In this document: positions 9,886-18,109 of the stretch, piece by piece
How the letters are laid out: each line of letters starts with the position of its first letter
Numbering within the stretch: the stretch's first letter is position 1
Source of the DNA: Ruminococcaceae bacterium FB2012
GTDB taxonomy: Bacteria > Bacillota > Clostridia > Oscillospirales > Ruminococcaceae
Reading direction: 5' to 3'
Assembly (NCBI GenBank): GCA_900104495.1
Contig: FMXS01000014.1
Location: 54,089-109,357, forward strand
DNA length: 55,269 nucleotides
Translations under genes and position numbers: made by a program
The notes under the pieces: generated by a model
Told to the model about the DNA's origin: nothing
What the model saw: only the letters and a program-made list of their open reading frames with translations
Databases searched by the model: none

Positions 9886-10167
9886 TTATCCGGCATCCTT
9901 GACGGGCAGCAGTTCAATGCACTCGCCTTTTATGACTGTCGCTGCGTCCGGCAGGAACGTGAACTTGATGTCAATGCGGTCCCCGCAGGTCCGGGAGTAT
10001 TTGACCTCCTTCTCCCAGACATCGATGCGCCTGATGAATACCCTCAAAAGCTCCGGCGTTACCTTTGGCATCTCAACATATTCCCTTGCCTTCGCTATGA
10101 ATTCATTAACGCAGTCCTCACGCACCTTTTCTGTGTCGATCTGAGCTTCAAGCTTTGTTACTAAAGT
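9886..10167 (-). pseudogene. C-terminal remnant of a large serine recombinase (DUF4368-like tail)
   Basis: The open frame gives about 93 residues including KLEAQIDTEKVREDC, EFIAKAREYVEMPK, TPELLRVFIRRIDVWEKE and KYSRTCGDRIDI. This resembles the DUF4368-type tail of TnpX/transposon-type serine recombinases in Firmicutes. The resolvase catalytic domain and zinc-ribbon region are absent: a stop (10168-10170) closes the frame upstream and a hairpin follows at once. The piece therefore looks like the scar of a lost integrative element. There is no start codon with a ribosome site. The family call rests on motif recognition. Confidence 0.7.
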
Positions 10168-10176
10168 TTATACATT

Positions 10177-10201
10177 CCACCTGCATAGCAGGTGGTTTTT
10201 T
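10177..10201 (+). terminator. Hairpin with T-tract, possibly an IS200/IS605-type end
   Basis: CCACCTGC, ATA, GCAGGTGG, then TTTTTT on the plus strand: a textbook terminator shape, but with no plus-strand gene upstream. It abuts the truncated end of the recombinase remnant. Short hairpins like this also occur at IS200/IS605 ends, so a relic element end is an alternative. Confidence 0.6.
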
Positions 10202-10213
10202 ATCCTGTATAAA

Positions 10214-10252
10214 ACAAAAAGAGCAGTTCTCGCCCGAAAACTGCTCTTTATT
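10214..10252. terminator. Bidirectional terminator-like hairpin
   Basis: AAAGAGCAGTT pairs with AACTGCTCTTT across a 9-10 nt loop. An A-run lies on the left and an AT-rich tail on the right, so it could act on either strand. No complete gene ends here now. Confidence 0.55.
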
Positions 10253-10259
10253 ATATATT

Positions 10260-10845
10260 ATGGGAACTTTTTTAGATTTGAATAGAATCGTGTAACAATT
10301 AATTTTCGTTTGCGGCGACAATTATCTCTGCTGCTCTCTATACTATTCTTTCACCAAACAAACGAACAACCAGCGATAAATGCAGTAAAATCGGGGATTA
10401 CAAAGTTTTCTGTTCAACGAACAACAGCCAAACACCGACTAACAAACAACGAACAGAACAAACACTACAAACATCCGCCAAACAGCGATTCAGCCTGATT
10501 TCACAAGCTTTCAGATGGCTTGTTCGGTTGTTCGGCGGATTTTACAGGAAAGATAGAGACAGCAAATATAGCGATTCAGACTCGATATGCTGCTATTATT
10601 CATTTAGACATTTATTGTTATCAGAACAGATGTTGACAGAGCCGCTGACAAGAGTTAACATACCACATCAAAGCGGCGGTGATTGTCCGTTATTATATCA
10701 TTAAAAGATACGAAAATCAATACGCGCTTTTGACAGTATTTGACAAATGCAGTTGTGCAAAGTGAGCATTTGTATGTTGTTTTAACAGTGACATCTGCAA
10801 AATCGTAATGAGAAAATTCCGTTTCTGAGCTTAACGGTTTCGATC
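10260..10845. other. Gene-free, repeat-bearing stretch before the integrase
   Basis: No credible gene. It contains repeated CGAACAA/AACGAACA words near 10365, 10415 and 10449, an imperfect 12-bp inverted pair (ATCCGCCAAACA at 10470 and TGTTCGGCGGAT at 10531), and an ACAAATGC/GCATTTGT inverted pair at 10743-10774. The mix of short direct and inverted repeats beside an integrase fits a former element end. Confidence 0.5.
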
Positions 10846-10865
10846 ATGGTCGAAAACTTGGTCAA
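10846..10865 (+). repeat. Left copy of a 20-bp direct repeat flanking the integrase
   Basis: ATGGTCGAAAACTTGGTCAA holds two (A/T)TGGTC half-sites spaced 12 bp. It matches 12025-12044 at 15 of 20 positions and overlaps the -35 box of the integrase promoter. This fits arm-type recombinase binding or autoregulation (inference). Confidence 0.5.
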
Positions 10866-10886
10866 AATCCTCCGCCACTTTATACT
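10858..10886 (+). promoter_or_regulatory. Integrase promoter with palindrome near the start point
   Basis: TTGGTC (10858-10863), 17 bp, TATACT (10881-10886). A 13-bp palindrome, ATACTTAAAGTAT (10882-10894), covers the -10 box and the likely start, a possible operator. Confidence 0.65.
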
Positions 10887-10915
10887 TAAAGTATCAAGTG
10901 TTAGGAGGTTTTTCT

Positions 10916-12022
10916 ATGTCAAGACGAGGAGATAATATTCACAAGCGCAGCGACGGGCGCTGGGAGGGGCGTTATATTTCTGGCAGGAGCGATAATGGCA
11001 AAGCCATATATAAATCGGTCTATGCACATAGCTATTCGGAATGCTCCGATAAGCTCATGCTTGCGAAATGCGATATGCTGCCTATAAGCAAACCTATTAC
11101 GCTCTCAGAGGTGTTCTCTGCGTGGCTGCTGAGTCGAAAGAACAGGGTCAAGCAGTCTACTTATGTAAACTACAGGACCCTGTTCGATAACTATATTTAT
11201 GATAACTTAGGTGCAAAGCAAGTTGACCGCCTGAATGCGTTTATGCTTGACCGATTTGCTGATGAACTAATGCACAGCGGCGGCAGGAATGGCAATGGGT
11301 TGTCTGCGGTGACGGTTCAGGCGGTGATGATAATGCTTCGGTCGGTGCTTGAATACGGTGCGCTGGAATACGGCTTGCCCGACCCTGCAAAAAATATATC
11401 TATGCCAAAGACAGAAAGTTCGGAGATACAACTGTTTAACGCTTTTGAAATCGCTAAGCTGAGGTCAGCAGCTTTGAAAGGCGATAGCTATGAGCTCGGG
11501 GTTTTGTTATCGCTATATACAGGATTGCGTATCGGTGAACTGTGTGCACTGACATGGGGCGATATCGATCTCATAAGTCAGGTTCTCTATGTAAAAAAGA
11601 CGTTGTTTAGAATAAAGAATCCCAACGGGACACCAAAAACCATAGTTGTCATTGATACGCCTAAAAGCAAAAATTCAGTCAGGATAATTCCTATACCAAC
11701 ATTTATGTTGTCGGCTCTTGCAAAACTGAAAAGGGATCAGCCTGATAATAATTATTTCCTGACCTGTTCGGCAGATCATACGGAGCCAAGGACATATTCG
11801 TCACGCTACCGATCTTTCTTGAAAAGGCTGAGTATTCCTTACCGTAAGTTTCATTCGCTGCGCCACACTTTTGCCACCGAATGTGTGAAAAGCGGAGTGG
11901 ATATCAAATCCCTCAGTGAGCTGCTGGGCCATTCGAGCGTAAAAATAACGCTTGAAAAATATGTGCATTCGGACATAGAACTGAAAAGACGAGAGCTTGA
12001 AAAGCTGTGTGCTTCAATTTGA
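10916..12022 (+). CDS. int: Tyrosine recombinase (phage/conjugative-element integrase)
   Basis: The 368-residue protein has an N-terminal DNA-binding segment (RSDGRWEGRYISGR, about 10-45), a core-binding region (about 60-160) and a catalytic domain (about 175-365). The full catalytic set is visible: R in TGLRIGELC, K in TPKSKNSVR, H and R in HSLRHTF, H in LGHSS and Y in EKYVHS. Start 10916 is chosen because TTAGGAGG stands 7 bases before it; an earlier in-frame start at 10898 would place that site inside the gene. No excisionase, relaxase or cargo lies nearby, so it is an orphan recombinase, apparently still intact. A terminator follows at 12073. Confidence 0.93.
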   Translation: MSRRGDNIHKRSDGRWEGRYISGRSDNGKAIYKSVYAHSYSECSDKLMLAKCDMLPISKPITLSEVFSAWLLSRKNRVKQSTYVNYRTLFDNYIYDNLGAKQVDRLNAFMLDRFADELMHSGGRNGNGLSAVTVQAVMIMLRSVLEYGALEYGLPDPAKNISMPKTESSEIQLFNAFEIAKLRSAALKGDSYELGVLLSLYTGLRIGELCALTWGDIDLISQVLYVKKTLFRIKNPNGTPKTIVVIDTPKSKNSVRIIPIPTFMLSALAKLKRDQPDNNYFLTCSADHTEPRTYSSRYRSFLKRLSIPYRKFHSLRHTFATECVKSGVDIKSLSELLGHSSVKITLEKYVHSDIELKRRELEKLCASI

Positions 12023-12024
12023 AT

Positions 12025-12044
12025 ATGGTCAGAATTATGGTCAA
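12025..12044 (+). repeat. Right copy of the 20-bp direct repeat flanking the integrase
   Basis: ATGGTCAGAATTATGGTCAA begins 3 bp after the integrase stop. It has the same two TGGTC half-sites at 12-bp spacing as 10846-10865. Confidence 0.5.
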
Positions 12045-12072
12045 CGAATTGCGTCAAATGCCGATTTAGTGG

Positions 12073-12122
12073 CCTATTATCTTTAATTGATATAATAAAA
12101 GATAATAGGTGCAGTATTTTTA
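12073..12122 (+). terminator. Integrase terminator
   Basis: CCTATTATCTTT (12073-12084) pairs perfectly with AAAGATAATAGG (12098-12109), followed by GCAGTATTTTTATT. Confidence 0.75.
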
Positions 12123-12165
12123 TTGTACCCATTCTATCAAGAAATAATTTGGAAGGGATGAGGTA

Positions 12166-12595
12166 ATGAAATAGATAAGATCTTTTATGGCTATATGCGC
12201 ATCATTAACACTTGTTTTCTCAAATATGGCAGTCGTTCCGTCATCGGCAGAAGGGACAGGCAGCATTAAGGTATCGAGCAGTACGCTTGAAGCGGGCGAT
12301 ACCGGGACCATAACGATAAGTATTGAGAATAACCCCGGCCTTATGGCATGGAGGGTATTTCTCGATTACGACTCCGATGCTATTGAGCTTATTGATTTTT
12401 CTGCTTGATGAGGATATGACAGGCGGAATGTATGTGGGCGATTACAAATATGGCTTTGTTTACGAAATACCCGATAACAACAATGAGGTGCATGACTCGG
12501 TTTATGAATTTGGCTTTGAGGATGGAAAGCTTAAGCTGATAGGCGGTGAGGGCACAGCCGGCGGCGAATATCTGCTTGAAAGAATCGGTCAATGA
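12166..12595 (+). pseudogene. Decayed secreted cohesin-module protein
   Basis: A good ribosome site (GGAAGGGATGAGG) precedes ATG 12166, but codon 3 is TAG (12172-12174). Past it the frame gives a signal peptide (MAICASLTLVFSNMAVV) and the first half of a cohesin-like domain (IKVSSSTLEAGDTGTI, ENNPGLMAWRVFLDYDSD). That frame closes at 12406-12408, and the domain continues in the next frame (DEDMTGGMYVGDYKYGFVY ... GKLKLIGGEG) to 12595. One nonsense change and one frameshift therefore disable it, and the domain end is also short. The cohesin resemblance matches the C-terminal domain of the next gene (VDLSIKNNPGLISYMLNV), 10 bp downstream. An unusual small protein restarted at 12187 is possible but lacks a ribosome site. 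Confidence 0.75.
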
Positions 12596-12605
12596 AAGGG
12601 AGGAT

Positions 12606-15600
12606 ATGATGAATAACAAAAACAAAAAAAGGTTTATTGCAGCGGTAACTGCGGCAGTTCTGATATTTGGCTGTGCTCCGGAGAGTATAAGACAGCTGGG
12701 TCTGCTTGCTGATTCGGTGGTAAAAGCATCGGCAGAGGGCGAAAAAGAGCCCGGAGAGAACGACAGCAGTGAGTTTGTCACCTACGGCGATTATGTGACT
12801 GTAGAGAACGGAACAGGGCTTACGATAGTAGGCTATACCGGCTCAGACAGGAACCTGACCATTCCGGAGGAGCTTGGCGGCAAGACTGTCACGCAGATAG
12901 GCGAGGAACATTATAATGAAAGCGGCGAGATTGAGTACGATCTGTGGTCGGGATATGTTTTTGCACAAACCTATCATCAAAGCAATGAAACATTGCGCAG
13001 TGTGAGTATACCGTCAAGCGTTGAGAAGATTGCGCCCAACGCGTTCGGGTGGTGCACAAAGCTGCAGACGGTCACTTTCTCCGAGGGCTTGAAAGAGATA
13101 GGAAGATCTGCTTTCTCGATGTGCCCGCTGAGGACGCTGGCACTGCCCGACAGCCTTGAGGTCATCGGGGAAAGACCCTTTGACATTGCGGGCGAGAGAG
13201 TTACCACGCTCAAGCTGCCGAAAAACCTGAAAACCGTTGGCGAGGAGGCTTTTGTTGATTTTACAAAGGTCACTGAGCTGACGCTGCCCGACGGGCTGCA
13301 GAAGATAGGCAAGAGCGCTTTCAGCGGCGTAAACGAATCGGCGATGAAGATTACCGAGCTGGTTATTCCCGACAGCGTTACGGAAATAGGAGAGGACGCA
13401 TTCGGAGATTGCAGTGCGCTTACAAAGATAACGCTTTCAAAGAATCTCAAAAGGATCGAAAAAGAGACATTCTGGCGCGCGCCGATAACAGAGCTTACTA
13501 TCCCCGAGGGTGTGGAATACATCGGCGAGGACGCCTTTAATGCAGAGAATATCACCTCTCTCACGATACCGAGCACGATAAAGCATATCAGCGACGATGC
13601 TTTCTCGGGCGCTCAGATAGAGCAGCTCGTTATCCCCGGAGATATCGACTATCTTTCGGGCTTCAACGGATGCACAAAGCTGAAAAGCGTTACCGTAAAC
13701 GGCTATGTCAAAGAATTAGGCAACAGTGCATTCGATTCTGGCTGGAATTACGCAGCCCAGCAGAATAATCCGAGCGAGCTTACCACCTTTAAGACCAAGG
13801 GCATCGGCAAGATAGACCGAGGTGCTTTCGGCGGCTGTAACAAGCTGACCTCGTTTGACCTTACAGGCGTTACAGAGATCGGAGAAAAAGCGTTTGCCGA
13901 ATCGGGTCTGACAGAGATCACAATTCCGTCGACTATCAAAACAGTTCCGAAAGAAGCCTTTTGGAGCTGCAGGCTTGAAAAAGTGGTCTTGGAAGAGGGC
14001 GTTGAGGAGATAGGCTACGGTGCGTTCTGCAGAAACTATACACTGCGCAGCATCACCCTGCCCGACAGCCTTTATAAAGTCGGAGCAGTAGCATTTGCGT
14101 TCTGTCCCTGCGGCGATGTTTATCTTTCCGACAATCTTGACGAGATAGGCAAGGGCGCTTTTGCAGTAAAATATCATGTCCATGAAAAGACCGGAGGAAA
14201 TATTATTGATGGCTTCTTCGACGACTGCCATATCTTCTGCAACAGCAACACATATGCATCCGACTATTTGGAGGATCTTGCGGAGACTCTGGGAATTGAT
14301 ATGCAGGATGGAATGCGCTATACTTTCCTTGACACAGGCGAGACCAACGACAGACAGCTGCTCACCTATAATGAACTTGCTGACGGAACATTGGAAATAA
14401 CGGGAACTACGGGATTGATGCTTGGCGCGGTCATTCCCGAAAAGATAGACGGCAAGACCGTTACCCGCATAGGCGAGGGCGCTTTTGCGGGCGCACCAGG
14501 CGGATGGATGTCGGGTATACAATCTGACACTTACTATATCGAAATGCCCGACACTGTAACGAGCATCGCAGATTTTGCATTTCAGTATTGTATAAATCTG
14601 AGGTCGCTGAAGCTGTCAAAGAACCTCAAAACGATAGGCAATTATACTTTTGATTATGCTGCATTTGAAAGCCTTGACCTGCCGAACGGTCTTGAAAATA
14701 TCGGATATTCGGCATTTTCAGGCTGCACAAATCTGAAAGAGATAACCATACCCGAAAGCGTTAAGCAATCAGAGGATACTATCACTATCGTGACAAATGC
14801 GATGTACGGTATCACCAAAGAGGTCTGTCTTTCGGACGCTTGGTTCACTAATTGCACAAGTCTTGAAAAGGTCACGCTGCCGTCGGGCTTTACATTCATC
14901 GGCGACGAGTGCTTTCGCGGCTGTAACTCACTTGAAGAATTCGTTATCCCCGAGGGCATTACAAAAATAGGCAAGAGTGCTTTTGCAAATTGCTTCTTCT
15001 TTGAGAACGGCGGCATCGGTCTGAAAAAGGTAGTATTTCCCTCTACACTTAAAGAGATAGGGGACTGTGCTTTCACAGGTGATATACTGCTCGGTTCTCT
15101 TGACCTGCCCGAAGGTCTTGAAACTATCGGCGATTCTGCTTTCGATTCTACTTTTGTACATAGTATGCTCTATGGCAAAACCGACAATGGATATGAGTAT
15201 TATTTGAAAAAATCACCCGTTACCAAACTTGTCATTCCTGATACCGTAAAAAGTATCGGAGAAAAAGCGTTCATCTGCAGCAACGGCTTTGAGCTTGACG
15301 GTGTGACCTACGGCGCTGGGCAGGATGAACCCTGCACAAGCATAACCGAGATCAAGCTTTCAAGCAGCCTTGAAGAGATAGGAAACGCCGCATTTTATGG
15401 CATTCCCATCGAGAGCATCGAGCTGCCCGCTTCGCTCAAAAAGCTGAACGGATTTGCTAATACCAAGCTGAAAAGCGTGACTATCCCCGACGGCGTCGAG
15501 GAGATCGGTGCTTATGCGTTTGACAGCACCCCGCTCGAGGGAACGGTGGTCATTCCGAGAAGCGTAAAGAAGATCGGCGAGTATGCTCTCAACACAGGCT

Positions 15601-16415
15601 ATTACCTGCACGAAGACGGCAAGGAGTTTGAGCCTAAGCTTGAAAAGGTGCTCATATACAACAGTGAACTTGAATTTGACGGCGGCAAATATAACGACCC
15701 CAGCATAGGCAGCTCGGATATACTGATAATTTATGGCTTCCCGGGTTCTACTGCTGATGACTATGCATATAGAATTGATGCGGAGTTTCGTCCGCTGACA
15801 GTCTCTGAGGATGATGCACAGCTGACCCTCACAGACGCTGAGGTCACAGCCGGCGATACCTTCACGGTAGACCTGTCGATCAAAAACAACCCAGGTCTGA
15901 TCTCCTATATGCTGAATGTTGAATACGACCGTAGCTATCTGACGCTTGTGAAAGCCGAGAGCGTGGATTTCAAAGGTACGACCTTCGGCCCGACATACAA
16001 TCACCCGTTTGTCATTTCTTGGGCTGATGCGCTTAATGGAGACAACGATACCGACGGCGCAATTGCAAGGCTTACCTTTGAAGTGGATAAAAAAGCATCT
16101 GACGGATATACAAATATAACTGCGAGCATAGTTGAGGAAAACACATTCAACAATGCACATATTGACAGATATATCTGGAACTGTTCAAACGAGGTAACTG
16201 TAATTGCAAGAGCTGATACGCATATTCCGGGAGATATAGACGGCAGCGGCAAAGCTAATATGCGTGATGTTACTAGTCTGCAGCGGTATCTAAACGGTTG
16301 GAATGTAGAGGTAGACGAGACCGCACTTGATATAAACGGCGACGGAAAGACCAATATGCGTGATCTGACATGTTTACAGCGGTATTTGAATGGCTGGGAC
16401 GTTGAGATTTATTAA
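12606..16415 (+). CDS. Secreted BspA-type LRR protein with C-terminal cohesin-like domain and type I dockerin
   Basis: The 1269-residue protein starts at ATG 12606, 6 bases after AAAGGGAGG; an earlier in-frame start at 12546 has none. Residues 1-45 form a signal peptide (KKRFIAAVTAAVLIFGC). About 60-1050 is a ladder of LRR_5/BspA-type repeats (LTIPEGVEYIGEDAF pattern, about 23 residues each). About 1075-1200 is cohesin-like (LTLTDAEVTAGDTFTVDLSI). The last 60 residues are a type I dockerin with two calcium loops, DIDGSGKANMRD and DINGDGKTNMRD, each followed by LQRYLNGW. A dockerin binds a cohesin on a scaffold, so this protein should be docked on the cell surface or a multi-enzyme complex. 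The LRR region suggests binding of host or plant surfaces rather than catalysis. It lies just after a broken cohesin gene. Confidence 0.9.
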   Translation: MMNNKNKKRFIAAVTAAVLIFGCAPESIRQLGLLADSVVKASAEGEKEPGENDSSEFVTYGDYVTVENGTGLTIVGYTGSDRNLTIPEELGGKTVTQIGEEHYNESGEIEYDLWSGYVFAQTYHQSNETLRSVSIPSSVEKIAPNAFGWCTKLQTVTFSEGLKEIGRSAFSMCPLRTLALPDSLEVIGERPFDIAGERVTTLKLPKNLKTVGEEAFVDFTKVTELTLPDGLQKIGKSAFSGVNESAMKITELVIPDSVTEIGEDAFGDCSALTKITLSKNLKRIEKETFWRAPITELTIPEGVEYIGEDAFNAENITSLTIPSTIKHISDDAFSGAQIEQLVIPGDIDYLSGFNGCTKLKSVTVNGYVKELGNSAFDSGWNYAAQQNNPSELTTFKTKGIGKIDRGAFGGCNKLTSFDLTGVTEIGEKAFAESGLTEITIPSTIKTVPKEAFWSCRLEKVVLEEGVEEIGYGAFCRNYTLRSITLPDSLYKVGAVAFAFCPCGDVYLSDNLDEIGKGAFAVKYHVHEKTGGNIIDGFFDDCHIFCNSNTYASDYLEDLAETLGIDMQDGMRYTFLDTGETNDRQLLTYNELADGTLEITGTTGLMLGAVIPEKIDGKTVTRIGEGAFAGAPGGWMSGIQSDTYYIEMPDTVTSIADFAFQYCINLRSLKLSKNLKTIGNYTFDYAAFESLDLPNGLENIGYSAFSGCTNLKEITIPESVKQSEDTITIVTNAMYGITKEVCLSDAWFTNCTSLEKVTLPSGFTFIGDECFRGCNSLEEFVIPEGITKIGKSAFANCFFFENGGIGLKKVVFPSTLKEIGDCAFTGDILLGSLDLPEGLETIGDSAFDSTFVHSMLYGKTDNGYEYYLKKSPVTKLVIPDTVKSIGEKAFICSNGFELDGVTYGAGQDEPCTSITEIKLSSSLEEIGNAAFYGIPIESIELPASLKKLNGFANTKLKSVTIPDGVEEIGAYAFDSTPLEGTVVIPRSVKKIGEYALNTGYYLHEDGKEFEPKLEKVLIYNSELEFDGGKYNDPSIGSSDILIIYGFPGSTADDYAYRIDAEFRPLTVSEDDAQLTLTDAEVTAGDTFTVDLSIKNNPGLISYMLNVEYDRSYLTLVKAESVDFKGTTFGPTYNHPFVISWADALNGDNDTDGAIARLTFEVDKKASDGYTNITASIVEENTFNNAHIDRYIWNCSNEVTVIARADTHIPGDIDGSGKANMRDVTSLQRYLNGWNVEVDETALDINGDGKTNMRDLTCLQRYLNGWDVEIY

Positions 16416-16423
16416 TAACAGAA

Positions 16424-16455
16424 AAATGCCCCCGATGCAGCAAATGCATCGGGGG
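16424..16455 (-). terminator. Terminator between convergent LRR-dockerin and symporter genes
   Basis: An 11-bp perfect stem, CCCCCGATGCA and its complement, with loop GCAAA. On the minus strand it is followed by CATTTTTCTG, so it serves the symporter operon. It may also stop the plus-strand gene. Confidence 0.75.
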
Positions 16456-16538
16456 TATCCTATTCGGTTGATGGTTAATACTCCCTTAACGACCTCACGC
16501 ATTCGGGCGGAGAGACTTTTATCAGCAATATCCCGCTG

Positions 16539-18074
16539 TCAGTCGTTCATTGCCTTGACGGCCTCGAACTCGTCAACGATCTCCTTCTCGGGAGCGGGAG
16601 TTAACAGCGATACGATAACGTTCACCACGATAGCGCATATGAATGCGGGCAGCAGCTCGTAGATAGCCAGCACATCGCTGAGGCCGGAGATCACGAACTT
16701 CCACAGGAAGACCATTGCTCCTCCGGTGAGCATTCCTGCCATAGCGCCCCACCTGTTGGAACGCTTCCAGAACAGTGCCAGCAGCATTACGGGTCCGAAG
16801 GTGGCTCCGAAGCCTGCCCAGGCGAAGGATACTATTTTAAATACCGAGCTGTCGGGATCCCAGGCCAGGAACACGCCGACTACGGCGATGACAACGAGGG
16901 TCACTCTTGCCGCGATCATCTGAGCCTTTGCGCTCAGCTTAACGCCGAACACACGTCCGATGATGTTCTCCGAAACGCTGGAGGATGCCGCCAGCAGCTG
17001 GGAATCCGCGGTGGACATGGTGCTGGCGAAGATGCCCGCTAGGATGATGCCCGCTATGAAGGCGAAAACATAGTTATAGGTGCTGAGATAGTGCGCTATC
17101 TTCACGATAACGGTCTCGGAGGCGGAGCCTTCCAGCTTGTCGATAGCTCCCGCCTTGGACATTGCCAGACCGATAACGCCGATGAAGGTAGCCACAGCCA
17201 GGGAAATTACCACCCATACCGAAGCGATGCGGCGGGAGAGCTTCAGCTTTTTGCTGTCCTCGATAGCCATGAATCTCAGCAGGATGTGAGGCATACCGAA
17301 GTAGCCCAGGCCCCAGGCCATAGTGGAGACAATGCTCAGGAAGCCGTAGCTCTTTTCCGCATTGTTTGCGGCGTCGTAGGTGGTGTTCATGCCGAGGTAG
17401 CCGGGAAGGCTCTTGGCGTTATCAATGACCTCTCCGAAGCCGCCTGCCGCCGAGATGCCGAAGGTCAGCACGATGATAAGGGCTACGGACATAACGATGC
17501 TCTGTATAAGGTCGGTCTTGGAGGCTGCCAGGAATCCGCCCAGGGAGGTGTAGCCGATGATAACTACCGCGCTGATTATCATTGCAACGTGATAGTCAAT
17601 GCCGAACAGCGACGAGAACAGCTTTCCGCAGGCCGAGAAGCCCGAAGCGGTATAGGGCACGAAGAACACCACGATGATGACCGCCGAAACGCCCACCAGG
17701 ATGTTGGACTTATCCCGATAGCGTGCCGAGAAGAAGTCCGGCACGGTGATAGCCTCGCACTTGGCCGAATAGCGGCGGAGTCTTTTTGCCACCAGCAGCC
17801 AGTTTATGTAGGTGCCGAGGGCAAGACCGATAGCCGTCCAGCCCGCGTCACAGATACCCGAAAGGTAAGCCACGCCCGGCAGGCCCATAAGCAGCCAGCC
17901 GCTCATATCCGAGGCCTCGGCGCTCATGGCCGTTACGATAGGTCCCAGTCTTCTGCCGCCGAGATAGAAATCATCCACGGTGTTGTTCTGCTTGGAGCTT
18001 TTGATGCCTATAACAAGCGTAAACGCCATATAGACACCGATAGCCGCAAGCATGATAAATTCCTGTGTTGTCAA
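16539..18074 (-). CDS. putP: Sodium/proline symporter, SSS family
   Basis: The 511-residue membrane protein has about 13 hydrophobic segments. The SAEASDMSGWLLMGLPG and FYLGGRRLGP segments are characteristic of PutP-type Na+/proline symporters, as is STMSTADSQLLAAS in the later Na+-site region. The frame opens with TTG (18072-18074), 11 bases after GAGGAG; the ATG between them starts only a two-codon frame. A second candidate start is ATG at 18051-18053, preceded by AGGA at 7 bases, and the TTG choice is not certain. It is the last gene of the GH2-CPBP-Mrp-PutP run. Substrate specificity is inferred from motifs. Confidence 0.88.
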   Translation of the reverse strand: MTTQEFIMLAAIGVYMAFTLVIGIKSSKQNNTVDDFYLGGRRLGPIVTAMSAEASDMSGWLLMGLPGVAYLSGICDAGWTAIGLALGTYINWLLVAKRLRRYSAKCEAITVPDFFSARYRDKSNILVGVSAVIIVVFFVPYTASGFSACGKLFSSLFGIDYHVAMIISAVVIIGYTSLGGFLAASKTDLIQSIVMSVALIIVLTFGISAAGGFGEVIDNAKSLPGYLGMNTTYDAANNAEKSYGFLSIVSTMAWGLGYFGMPHILLRFMAIEDSKKLKLSRRIASVWVVISLAVATFIGVIGLAMSKAGAIDKLEGSASETVIVKIAHYLSTYNYVFAFIAGIILAGIFASTMSTADSQLLAASSSVSENIIGRVFGVKLSAKAQMIAARVTLVVIAVVGVFLAWDPDSSVFKIVSFAWAGFGATFGPVMLLALFWKRSNRWGAMAGMLTGGAMVFLWKFVISGLSDVLAIYELLPAFICAIVVNVIVSLLTPAPEKEIVDEFEAVKAMND

Positions 18075-18109
18075 TTCAGATCATACTCCTCTGCTTCCTG
18101 ATTTTATAA

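Noticed and set aside
10310..10498. A 62-codon frame (MRRQLSLLLSILFF...)
   Set aside because: It translates CGAACAA-type repeats into Gln/Thr/Asn-rich sequence, with no ribosome site and no family resemblance.
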